DNA from: Rhodococcus globerulus NBRC 14531
GTDB taxonomy: Bacteria > Actinomycetota > Actinomycetes > Mycobacteriales > Mycobacteriaceae
Reading direction: 5' to 3'
Assembly: GCF_001894805.1 (NCBI RefSeq)
Contig: NZ_BCWX01000006.1
Coordinates: 124,001-188,000, forward strand
DNA length: 64,000 nucleotides
Part shown: piece after piece, positions 18,112-25,842 of the stretch
Layout of the letters: each line of letters opens with the position of its first letter
Position numbering within the stretch: the first letter of the stretch is position 1
Notes under the pieces: model-generated
What the model was told of the DNA's origin: nothing
The model's input: the letters and a program-made list of their open reading frames with translations, nothing else
Databases searched by the model: none
Made by a program: the position numbers and the translations under genes

Positions 18112-18878
18112 GTCCGCGTCGTGGAGGTCCCGATTTCAGTGAATACACGGGCGCGCGTAAGCGAGCGGCGCCGATCAAGTCTCGCCCCGCTTTCGGTCGG
18201 ACGTTCTGGGGCAAGGCATTTGTCCGGGTCATCGAGCAGATCGGTGACAAGGGCCGGGTCTCGCGGGGTCGAACTTTTGCTCGCACAGGCAAGGTCTTGC
18301 CGCTCGATATTCGGCCGGGACGCGTAACCGGCGAGGCCTGGGGGACACAGCTCGAACCGTTCACCGCCACTCTCGCAGTCAGCACTCTCGACAACACGGA
18401 TATCGACGACATCATCACCAAACTCCGCCGGGTCCCAGGCTCATTGGCCTCGCTGGTCTCCGGGGTGGTTCCGGACATGCTCGCCGCGCAACTCCTGCCG
18501 GACGGGCCGGGTGCTTTCCAATTCGACTGCACCTGTCCCGACGAGGGATGGCCGTGTAAACATGCTGCGGCCGTGGCCTTCCTGACTGCCGAGCGGATCG
18601 ATACCGATCCGCTGCAACTTCTGATCCTGCGCGGGGTCGATCTCAGCGATCTGATCGGGGGAGTGGAAGACGAGACCACGATCGCGGTCGACGTAGAAAG
18701 CTGGTTCGGGGACTCGTCCCTTCTGCCAGGATTGCCGCGAGTCGAATTCCGGGCTGCGATAGACGATCTGGACGTGAACGCGTTGCGGGCCTCGGTGGCT
18801 GCGCTGGGATTGGATGTGGCACAGCAAAACGTCGCGCTCGCCGAACTGCGGGCAATTTACCGGCAATTGGACTCCTGA
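18108..18878 (+). CDS. SWIM zinc-finger protein, partner of the SNF2 helicase
   Basis: 256 residues. The SWIM motif CxCx(n)CxH is present as Cys141, Cys143, Cys150 and His152 (CTCPDEGWPCKH). SWIM fingers bind zinc and are thought to contact DNA or protein. The N-terminus FGRTFWGKAFVRVIEQ (about 28-43) is shared by the bacterial SWIM proteins encoded beside SNF2 helicases. The ATGA overlap with the helicase gene indicates a two-gene unit, and physical interaction is likely but not shown. Confidence 0.88.
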   Translation: MSPRRGGPDFSEYTGARKRAAPIKSRPAFGRTFWGKAFVRVIEQIGDKGRVSRGRTFARTGKVLPLDIRPGRVTGEAWGTQLEPFTATLAVSTLDNTDIDDIITKLRRVPGSLASLVSGVVPDMLAAQLLPDGPGAFQFDCTCPDEGWPCKHAAAVAFLTAERIDTDPLQLLILRGVDLSDLIGGVEDETTIAVDVESWFGDSSLLPGLPRVEFRAAIDDLDVNALRASVAALGLDVAQQNVALAELRAIYRQLDS

Positions 18879-18923
18879 GCTCAACCACTAGGATCCCGGT
18901 GCCTGTTCCAGTATCGTGAGGTG

Positions 18924-18946
18924 GATAGGTCCGGTAGGGACCTGTC
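18924..18946. promoter_or_regulatory. Inverted repeat upstream of the GntR gene, candidate autoregulatory site
   Basis: GATAGGTCC at 18924-18932 and GGACCTGTC at 18938-18946 form arms matching at 8 of 9 positions around a 5-base spacer. It lies about 40 bases before the regulator's start. It resembles in layout, though not exactly in bases, the TGGTCTAGACCA-type sites of the DasR/NagR group. Confidence 0.45.
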
Positions 18947-18985
18947 GACGATAGATTCTTTCACTTCACGAAAGGGGCAGCCGCC

Positions 18986-19732
18986 GTGATGCCCGTACAT
19001 CTGCGCGACAGCGCTATACCCAAACACGAGCAGTTACGAAACATTTTGCTGCACAAGTGCACCCGCGAGTTGCAGCCGGGCGACTTGATGACCAGTGAGC
19101 GTAACTTGATGCAGGATTACGGCGTCAGCCGAATCACGGTTCCTGAGGCGATCGGTCAACTCGTCAACGACGGCTATCTTGTGCGCGTGCGTGGCAAGGG
19201 AACCTTTGTCGCTCACCGCCAGGTTCAATCCAAGCTGCACCTCGCGTCGTTCACCGAGGAAATGCGAGCCCAGGGACACGTTCCCACCACTGTGGTCCTC
19301 GTCAACGAGGAAGACACCGTGCCCGATGCCACGGCGTCGGCGCTCGGAATGGAGCCGGGATCGTTGGGCTACCACGTCAAACGCCTGCGCTTGGCAGACG
19401 GTGAACCGGTGAGTGTCGACGACGGTTGGTACAACCCACAGCAATTGCCCGGGCTCACCGACCTCGACCTGACCGGGTCGATCTACCGTGCGACGGCCGA
19501 CAAGTACGACAAGCCGATCGACCGCGCGGAACAGACCGTCAGCGCCGACGGTGCAACCATCGAGATCGCCACTCTGCTCGGGACGAAGAAGGGGGCACCC
19601 GTTCTGTACTTCGATCGAGTGTCCTTCAGCGAGGGCGCGCCGATCGAGCACACGTGCAGTTGGTACCGCTCCGATCGTTATCAACTGCAGATGGAAGTAC
19701 AGGGAAACGAACGAGCGGGCACACGCGCCTGA
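18986..19732 (+). CDS. dasR: GntR-family regulator (HutC/DasR type) of the N-acetylglucosamine genes
   Basis: 248 residues. The N-terminal winged helix (about 10-78) has LQPGDLMTSERNLMQDYGVSRITVPEAI and VRVRGKGTFVA. The C-terminal UTRA ligand domain (about 90-240) has SFTEEMRAQGH, RLRLADGEPVSVD and LYFDRVSFSEGAPIEH. This matches DasR/NagR proteins, which bind glucosamine-6-phosphate or its N-acetyl form. The downstream PTS, nagA and nagB genes support that role. Start: GTG 18986 with AAAGGGG eight bases upstream; the ATG right after it is the alternative. An unusual VPEAI replaces the common VRxAL in the recognition helix. Confidence 0.85.
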   Translation: MMPVHLRDSAIPKHEQLRNILLHKCTRELQPGDLMTSERNLMQDYGVSRITVPEAIGQLVNDGYLVRVRGKGTFVAHRQVQSKLHLASFTEEMRAQGHVPTTVVLVNEEDTVPDATASALGMEPGSLGYHVKRLRLADGEPVSVDDGWYNPQQLPGLTDLDLTGSIYRATADKYDKPIDRAEQTVSADGATIEIATLLGTKKGAPVLYFDRVSFSEGAPIEHTCSWYRSDRYQLQMEVQGNERAGTRA

Positions 19733-19749
19733 TCGCAACCCGAACAGCA

Positions 19750-19783
19750 GGCGGGCGCATCCTCTTTCGAGGGTGCGCCCGCC
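19750..19783. terminator. Intrinsic terminator after the GntR gene
   Basis: A 15-bp stem, GGCGGGCGCATCCTC against GAGGGTGCGCCCGCC with one G-T pair, around a 4-base loop TTTC. It lies between the regulator (plus) and the EIIA remnant (minus) and can act in both directions. Confidence 0.8.
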
Positions 19784-19793
19784 TCGCTCGTAT

Positions 19794-20041
19794 TCAGGCA
19801 GACCAGTCGAACAAGATGTCGCCGGTCTTCACTTCTTCTCCCACAGAAGGGGATTCGACGGTATCGGGTTTGGAGTCCATGACTACAACCGGGCAGATTG
19901 CCGAGTAGCCGGTGGTATCGATGAACGCCGGATCGAAGCTGACGACAGGATCGCCGGCCGCGACGGTGTCACCCTCGGATGCGATGAGCGTGAAGCCCTT
20001 GCCTTCGAGTTTGACGGTGTCGATTCCGATGTGATTCAACG
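19794..20041 (-). pseudogene. crr: PTS EIIA (glucose family) remnant, 5' half deleted
   Basis: The minus strand encodes LNHIGIDTVKLEGKGF and continues through PVVVMDSKPDTVESPSVGEEVKTGDILFDWSA, the C-terminal half of a Crr-type EIIA. It includes the phosphorylated His (in HIGIDTV). About 70 residues are missing before it, including the beta strands of the N-terminal half and the second active-site His (the NHAF region in E. coli). Family-like sequence stops at about base 20039, and the EIIC gene starts on the other strand at 20042. The upstream extension MIPSWECRRASS is only the antisense of EIIC. The fragment cannot fold as a normal EIIA, so I call it a deletion remnant. Confidence 0.78.
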
Positions 20042-21385
20042 ATGACGCTCGACGACACTCCCAAGAAGGAATCAACGTTCTTCGCCGGCGTCCAACGCCT
20101 CGGCCGAAGTTTGATGTTGCCCATTGCCGTTCTCCCGGCAGCCGGCATCCTTCTGCGACTCGGCCAGGACGACCTGCTCGGGCGGTTCAGTCCGCTCGAG
20201 AGCGCGGCCACGGTGATTTCCGCTGCCGGTCAAGCCGTGTTCACGTGGCTGCCGCTGATCTTTGCCGTCGGCATTGCGATCGGGTGGGCCAAGAAGGCAG
20301 ACGGATCCACCGCCCTTGCCGCGGTGGTCGGGTACATAGTGATCGACGGTGTCTTCAAGGCCATGTCGCCGATCGTTCTCGAAGGAAAAACCGATCCCAA
20401 CGGGGATCAGTCGTTGATCAATTACGGCGTACTCGCCGGCATCGTGATGGGTCTACTCTCCGCAATTCTGTGGCAGCGCTTCTATCGAACAAAACTGCCC
20501 GACTACCTCGGATTCTTCAACGGCCGACGTTTGGTTCCGATCCTGACCGCCGTTACCGGCCTGCTCGTCGGCGTCCTCATGGCGTTCTTGTACCCGCTGT
20601 TCAACTCCGGACTGAACTGGGTCGGTGAAGCAGTTGCCTCGAATACCGTTGTCGGCGGCGGCATCTACGGCGCAGCCAACCGTCTGCTCATCCCGACCGG
20701 CCTGCACCACATCCTCAACTCGGCAGTGTGGTTCCTGATCGGCGACTACCAGAACGCCAGCGGTCAGATCATCCGCGGCGACCTCAACCGGTTCTTTGCC
20801 GGTGACCCCACTGCCGGGACGTTCATGACCGGATTCTTCCCGATCATGATGTTTGCCCTGCCGGCTGCGGCGTTTGCCATCTGGCGCAATGCCAAGCCCT
20901 CTCAGAAGAAGCTTGTCGGCGGCATCATGCTCTCCACCGGCCTCACCGCCTTCCTCACCGGCATCACCGAGCCCCTCGAATACTCGTTCATGTTTGTTGC
21001 GTGGCCGCTGTACGTCATCCACGCGCTTCTGACCGGTACGTCGATGGCGTTGGTCAACGCACTGGGAATCCACGACGGATTCACCTTCTCAGCCGGCTTC
21101 TTCGACTACGTCCTGAACTTCGGCAAGGCCACCAACGCCTGGATGCTCATCCCGATCGGACTTGCGTACGCGCTCATCTACTACTTCCTCTTCAGCTTTG
21201 TCATCAAGAAGTGGAACCTGCGCACGCCAGGCCGCGAAGAAGAGGCCGAAGTTGCGGCAGGCGAGCCTGATGCTGCGCTCCTCGAAGCCGAAATGGCGCT
21301 CGCTGCCGAAGGCGACACCCGGACCGACGCACCACTCGTCGCGGAAGTGGAGAAGAAACTCGACAAGGAACTGGAAGGGCGCTGA
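20042..21385 (+). CDS. nagE2: PTS N-acetylglucosamine transporter, EIIC component
   Basis: 447 residues. The membrane EIIC domain (about 12-390) opens with GVQRLGRSLMLPIAVLPAAGILLRLGQ and has the signatures GWAKKADGSTALAA, GLHHILNSAVWF, TGITEPLEYSFMF and LGIHDGFTFSAGFFDYVLNF typical of the GlcNAc branch. Like Streptomyces NagE2 it has no EIIB domain. An acidic, non-membrane tail of about 50 residues ends it. Oddities: no ribosome-binding site precedes the ATG, no promoter space exists because the EIIA remnant abuts, and no EIIB gene is nearby. Phosphate transfer would need an EIIB and EIIA from elsewhere. Confidence 0.88.
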   Translation: MTLDDTPKKESTFFAGVQRLGRSLMLPIAVLPAAGILLRLGQDDLLGRFSPLESAATVISAAGQAVFTWLPLIFAVGIAIGWAKKADGSTALAAVVGYIVIDGVFKAMSPIVLEGKTDPNGDQSLINYGVLAGIVMGLLSAILWQRFYRTKLPDYLGFFNGRRLVPILTAVTGLLVGVLMAFLYPLFNSGLNWVGEAVASNTVVGGGIYGAANRLLIPTGLHHILNSAVWFLIGDYQNASGQIIRGDLNRFFAGDPTAGTFMTGFFPIMMFALPAAAFAIWRNAKPSQKKLVGGIMLSTGLTAFLTGITEPLEYSFMFVAWPLYVIHALLTGTSMALVNALGIHDGFTFSAGFFDYVLNFGKATNAWMLIPIGLAYALIYYFLFSFVIKKWNLRTPGREEEAEVAAGEPDAALLEAEMALAAEGDTRTDAPLVAEVEKKLDKELEGR

Positions 21386-21388
21386 CGC

Positions 21389-23071
21389 ATGACAACGGCA
21401 ACAATCACCGAGCGGAACCAGATCAGTGCACTCGGAGTCAGTGCCGGAGTCGTCTGCGCACCCTGGTTGAGTTTCGCAGTGCCCGAACGTACTTCGGCGC
21501 AGGATCCGATCACCGGCGAGCCGGAGTCCGAACTGGCCAGAATTCGATCGGCGCTCGACACCGTCAGTGCGGAACTCCTGCGCCGCGCGGAATCCGTCGA
21601 CGGTGTCTCCGCGGACATCCTGACCACGTCGGCGGCGATGGCACGGGATCGGGCCATCGTCGGCGCGGCGCAGAAGAACCTCGAATCAGGTCTGCCGACA
21701 GCACATTCGGTGACGGTTGCCTTCGACGGATTCTGCGCCAAGCTCGACGCGGTTGGCGGGTACATGGCCGAGCGGGCAACAGATCTGCGTGACCTCGCTC
21801 AGCGGGTGGTCGCAGTGCTGCGCGGCGAACCGATGCCAGGAATCCCCAACCCCGGTTACCCGTACATTCTGGTGGCCCGGGACCTGGCGCCCGCCGACAC
21901 GGCAACGCTCGGCGACACCGACGTGGTCGGATTGCTCACCGCAGAGGGCGGGCCAACCAGTCACACCGCCATCCTCGCCAAGTCGCTCGGCATTCCGGCG
22001 GTGGTGAACTGCGCGGATACCGATCGGCTGGTCCCGGGTGCTGTTCTGATCCTCGACGGTTCGAGCGGGACGGTGACGATCGATCCGAGCCCCGAGCAGT
22101 GCAGTGAGGTCGCCAGGGAAGCATCGGCCCGTGCTGCTCGCGCCGCGACTGCCAGCGGTCCCGGACGTACCCGCGACGGTTTTGCCGTGCGCTTGGCGGC
22201 AAACATCGGGACCGTGGCCGATGCCGAACGTGCGGGCGCCGCCGACTGTGAGGGTGTTGGCCTGTTCCGTACCGAATTCTCGTATCTCGGTCGCCACGAT
22301 GCACCCTCCGTGGCGGAGCAGACCGCAACGTACAGAGCTGTTTTCGAGCACTTTGCCGGACGCGCCGTTGTGGTGCGGACCCTCGATTCCGGTTCCGACA
22401 AACCGTTGCCCTTCCTGGATCTCGGGGTCGAGGAGAATCCGGCGCTCGGAATTCGGGGGCTCCGCGTGGCAAATCTGTATCCGGACACTCTGGTAACCCA
22501 GCTCGACGCACTGGTTGCGGCTGCCGATGCAACCGGCGCGGATCTGCGCGTCATGGCACCGATGGTCGCGACGGCCGATGAAGCTGCGGGCTTCGCGGAA
22601 CTCGCCCGATCCCGTGGGGTCGGCAAGGTGGGCGCGATGATCGAGGTTCCGGCTGCGGCCCTGCGCGCAGGAGATCTCCTCGAACATCTGGATTTCCTGA
22701 GTATCGGAACCAATGACCTGAGCCAGTACACCTGTGCGGTCGACCGGATGACGGGCAGCCTCGCACACCTGCTCGACCCGTGGCAGCCGGCAGTCCTCGA
22801 CCTGATCGCGATGGTCGGTCAGGCCGGAGCCGTCGCAGGCAAACCTGTTGGTGTGTGCGGGGAATCGGCGTCGGATCCGCTGTTGGCGCCGGTGTTGGTC
22901 GGTCTCGGGGTGTCGAGTCTGTCGATGTCCGTCGCAGCGATCGGGGCCGTTCGCGCGGAACTGTCGGCGCTCGATCTCGAGGTATGCCTGCAGATGGCGT
23001 CGGCGGCTCGTAATGCCCGAACGCCGGTCGACGGCAGGGCGGCGGTCGCGAGCATCAGGAATTCCTCGTGA
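21389..23071 (+). CDS. ptsI: PTS enzyme I (phosphoenolpyruvate-protein phosphotransferase)
   Basis: 560 residues, normal length. The swivelling domain carries the active-site GGPTSHTAILAKSLGIPAVV (about residues 189-208), whose His receives phosphate from PEP. The C-terminal TIM barrel has LFRTEFSYLGR, PLPFLDLGVEENPALGIRGLR, SIGTNDLSQYTCAVDRM and the catalytic Cys in VGVCGESASDP. It starts the sugar phosphorelay by charging HPr. No HPr gene is seen in this cluster. It begins four bases after EIIC and its stop overlaps nagA (GTGA). Confidence 0.93.
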   Translation: MTTATITERNQISALGVSAGVVCAPWLSFAVPERTSAQDPITGEPESELARIRSALDTVSAELLRRAESVDGVSADILTTSAAMARDRAIVGAAQKNLESGLPTAHSVTVAFDGFCAKLDAVGGYMAERATDLRDLAQRVVAVLRGEPMPGIPNPGYPYILVARDLAPADTATLGDTDVVGLLTAEGGPTSHTAILAKSLGIPAVVNCADTDRLVPGAVLILDGSSGTVTIDPSPEQCSEVAREASARAARAATASGPGRTRDGFAVRLAANIGTVADAERAGAADCEGVGLFRTEFSYLGRHDAPSVAEQTATYRAVFEHFAGRAVVVRTLDSGSDKPLPFLDLGVEENPALGIRGLRVANLYPDTLVTQLDALVAAADATGADLRVMAPMVATADEAAGFAELARSRGVGKVGAMIEVPAAALRAGDLLEHLDFLSIGTNDLSQYTCAVDRMTGSLAHLLDPWQPAVLDLIAMVGQAGAVAGKPVGVCGESASDPLLAPVLVGLGVSSLSMSVAAIGAVRAELSALDLEVCLQMASAARNARTPVDGRAAVASIRNSS

Positions 23072-24270
23072 CCGAGTCACTCGTGCTGCGCGGCACCGTT
23101 GTCGGCGGTTCCTCCGGGAGCATCGACGACGGCATCGTTGTGGTCGACGGTGAGCTGATCAGCTGGGTGGGGGCGGCGAAGGACTATGCCTTAGCTGATG
23201 GCCCGGATCCCGCTGATGTTCCGGACGCAACCGACTGCGTGATACTTCCCGGGCTGATCGACGTCCACAGTCACGGCGCCGCGGGAGCGGGTTTCCCCAA
23301 CACCGACGCGGCGGGCGCCCGAGTGGCCGCGTCGCATCACCGTGAGCACGGGACGACGGGTCTGCTGGCAAGTTTGGTGTCGGCGCCCCGTGCGGATCTG
23401 ATGCGCCAAGCCGCGATGTTGGCCGACCTGGTTGAGGACGGCGAGATTCTGGGTATCCACCTCGAAGGGCCGTTTATCAATTGTGTTCGATGTGGTGCCC
23501 AGGATCCCGCAGCGATAGTTTCCGGGGACCCTGACCTGCTCGAAGAGGTGTGCAACGCGGCCCGCGGGCACGTGCGTTCGATGACTCTGGCACCGGAGAC
23601 GGAGAATTTCGGGAAACTGCTCGACGTCATGCGTCGACGCGAAATTCTGCCCAGCTTCGGACACACCGACGCCGATGCGGCGACTACGTCGACCCGGATC
23701 GGACAGGCGGCTCGCAGCGGTCGGGTGAGCGCAACACACCTGTTCAACGGGATGCCGCCGTTGCATCACCGTTCGCCGGGTCCGGTGGCGGCGTGCCTCG
23801 CGGCCGCCGGGAGAGGAGAGATGGTGGTGGAACTGATCGCCGATGGAGTGCATCTGGCTCCGGAAACGGTGTCCATGGTGTTCGATGCCGTCGGCGCAGA
23901 CCAGATCACGCTGGTCAGTGATTCCATGGCTGCCGCCGGAATGGCCGACGGAAACTATCAACTCGGCGCTCTGGATGTGGTGGTGAGCGGTGGCGTCGCC
24001 AGACTTGCCACATCCGACGGTTCGGACGGGGCCATAGCCGGCGGAACGGCACGACTGCTGGATGTGCTGCGTAGCACCGTGTTCGACAGCGGAGTTGAAC
24101 TCGCCGATGCCGTCACCGCTGCCACTCGTACCCCGGCAACACTGCTGGGACTGCACGATTCACATGGATCGCTGACTGCCGGCTACCGCGCCGACATCCT
24201 GGTCACCGATCGTCACCTGCGCCCGGTGCGCGTACTACACGGCGGTCGGGCCGCCGGAAAGGAAATCTGA
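23068..24270 (+). CDS. nagA: N-acetylglucosamine-6-phosphate deacetylase
   Basis: 400 residues. Amidohydrolase fold with metal-binding [14 protein letters not shown] (about residue 60), HLEGPF followed by [34 protein letters not shown] and the catalytic Asp in [10 protein letters not shown]. It removes acetate from GlcNAc-6-phosphate to give glucosamine-6-phosphate. The GTG start overlaps ptsI by four bases, and the stop overlaps the nagB start (TGATG). Confidence 0.93.
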   Translation: MTESLVLRGTVVGGSSGSIDDGIVVVDGELISWVGAAKDYALADGPDPADVPDATDCVILPGLIDVHSHGAAGAGFPNTDAAGARVAASHHREHGTTGLLASLVSAPRADLMRQAAMLADLVEDGEILGIHLEGPFINCVRCGAQDPAAIVSGDPDLLEEVCNAARGHVRSMTLAPETENFGKLLDVMRRREILPSFGHTDADAATTSTRIGQAARSGRVSATHLFNGMPPLHHRSPGPVAACLAAAGRGEMVVELIADGVHLAPETVSMVFDAVGADQITLVSDSMAAAGMADGNYQLGALDVVVSGGVARLATSDGSDGAIAGGTARLLDVLRSTVFDSGVELADAVTAATRTPATLLGLHDSHGSLTAGYRADILVTDRHLRPVRVLHGGRAAGKEI

Positions 24271-25049
24271 TGGAAATTGTCATCATGCCTACCCCGCTGG
24301 AGGTCGACTCGACGGCAGCAGACATCGTCGAAGGCTATGTCCGACGCGGTGCTACGACGCTTGGGCTCGCAACAGGTTCGTCGCCGATCGGGACGTACCG
24401 CGAGCTGGCGCGTCGTCACCGGGTGTCGGGACTGGACTTCTCGCAGGCTCAGGCATTCTTGCTCGACGAGTATCTTGGACTGCCGAAAAGCCATTCGCAG
24501 TCGTACTATTCGGTGATTCGCGCCGAATTCGTCGACCACGTCAATCTGGATCCGGAGCGGGTGTTCAGCCCAGACGGTGAAGCAGTAATTCCCGATGCCG
24601 CAGTGGAACGCTACGACCGTAGTATCGCCGAAGCCGGGGGAGTGGACGTCCAGTTGCTCGGAATCGGCACCGACGGACACATAGGTTTCAACGAACCCGG
24701 TTCCGCTCTGTCGTCGCGAACCCGGGTCAAGACGTTGACGGAGCAGACGCGAATCGACAACGCTCGTTTCTTCGAGCGTCCTGACGATGTTCCTCATCAC
24801 GTTCTCACCCAGGGCCTCGGAACTATCAGTGATGCACGGCATTTGGTGATGATCGCGACCGGCGAAGGCAAGGCCGACGCGATTGCTGCAGCCGTCGAAG
24901 GCCCGTTGACGGCATTTTGCCCCGCATCGATCCTGCAGTGGCATCGCCACGTCACGGTGGTCATCGACGAAGCTGCTGCCGGGCGGTTGAAGTTGGCCGA
25001 CTACTACCGGTACGCGCTCGAGAACAAGCCACCCTGGCAGTCGTACTGA
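24270..25049 (+). CDS. nagB: Glucosamine-6-phosphate deaminase
   Basis: 259 residues. Signatures: [16 protein letters not shown] (phosphate loop, about 31-46), FLLDEYLGL with the catalytic Asp, and [15 protein letters not shown] with the catalytic Asp-His pair. It converts glucosamine-6-phosphate to fructose-6-phosphate and ammonia. Coupled by a one-base overlap (TGATG) to nagA, it completes the route from imported GlcNAc-6-phosphate into glycolysis. Confidence 0.94.
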   Translation: MEIVIMPTPLEVDSTAADIVEGYVRRGATTLGLATGSSPIGTYRELARRHRVSGLDFSQAQAFLLDEYLGLPKSHSQSYYSVIRAEFVDHVNLDPERVFSPDGEAVIPDAAVERYDRSIAEAGGVDVQLLGIGTDGHIGFNEPGSALSSRTRVKTLTEQTRIDNARFFERPDDVPHHVLTQGLGTISDARHLVMIATGEGKADAIAAAVEGPLTAFCPASILQWHRHVTVVIDEAAAGRLKLADYYRYALENKPPWQSY

Positions 25050-25050
25050 C

Positions 25051-25785
25051 ATGAGCGCTCTCGAACTTGCCGTTCAGGATGTTCGTGGGGCGCAGATCGC
25101 ACTCGCCGTGGGGGCGGCGCGTGTTGAACTCTGTGCGGCACTGGGGGCAACCGGTGGTCTCACCCCCAGCTACGGATTGATCGAAGCAGTTGTGGCAGTG
25201 GGTGTTCCGGTGCATGTCCTGATCCGGCCACGGGCTGGTGGATTTGTATACTCTGCCGACGAGATGGTGGTGATATGCCGTGACACACGCGCCGCAGTGG
25301 CAGCAGGTGCGTCCGGGATAGTGATCGGCGCTCTGACCGAAACCTCCGCGGTCGATGTCGACGCGATGCGTTCGATCATCGACTGCATCGACCCGTCAAC
25401 TGTCGAAGTCACCGCACACCGCGCCGTCGACGTGGTGCCGGACAGAAATGTGGCACTCGACATCTTGGTGGATCTCGAAGTAACCCGGGTCTTGACGTCG
25501 GGCGGTGCCCCGACCTGCGCCGAAGGGCTGGCGGAGTTGGGGACCCTGGTCGATCACGCCGCGGGGCGGATCCAGATCATGGCCGGTGGCGGCGTCCGGA
25601 TTCCCGATATTGCCGCAATTGCGGCGACCGGAGTCGACGCGATCCACTTGTCCGCTCGCGCGATCGTCGAAGGTTCCGGTGGGCCGGGCGGTGGTAGCGG
25701 TGGATATGAGGTCACTGACCGGGAAATTGCGCTGTCCGCGGCTTCGGCCCTAGACATACATGGACATCCAACTATAGGATGGTAG
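25051..25785 (+). CDS. cutC: CutC-family protein
   Basis: 244 residues of TIM-barrel type. The family motif is present as IRPRAGGFVYSADEM (about 60-74), with VTAHRAVDVV, LTSGGAPTCAEGL and GGGVRIPDIAAI later. CutC was linked to copper homeostasis in E. coli, but that role is disputed. It starts one base after the nagB stop, so it belongs to the nag transcript. The context hints at a sugar-related function instead, which is an inference. Confidence 0.88.
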   Translation: MSALELAVQDVRGAQIALAVGAARVELCAALGATGGLTPSYGLIEAVVAVGVPVHVLIRPRAGGFVYSADEMVVICRDTRAAVAAGASGIVIGALTETSAVDVDAMRSIIDCIDPSTVEVTAHRAVDVVPDRNVALDILVDLEVTRVLTSGGAPTCAEGLAELGTLVDHAAGRIQIMAGGGVRIPDIAAIAATGVDAIHLSARAIVEGSGGPGGGSGGYEVTDREIALSAASALDIHGHPTIGW

Positions 25786-25791
25786 ACATAC
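25751..25791. promoter_or_regulatory. Direct repeats and inverted repeat upstream of mmsA
   Basis: TAGACATAC occurs at 25751-25759 and 25783-25791. Between them CATCC (25765-25769) and GGATG (25777-25781) form an inverted repeat around a 7-base AT-rich spacer that could contain a -10 element (TATAGG). The cluster overlaps the end of cutC and sits about 55-90 bases before mmsA. Candidate operator for the valine operon. Confidence 0.4.
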
Positions 25792-25842
25792 TCGGCGCTG
25801 CTTCTCGGGCAGTCCACAACGAGCAAGGAACGGGTTAGCACA

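Noticed and set aside
21686-23080. A 464-codon open frame opposite ptsI
   Set aside because: It is antisense to an intact enzyme I. The composition is that of a shadow frame.
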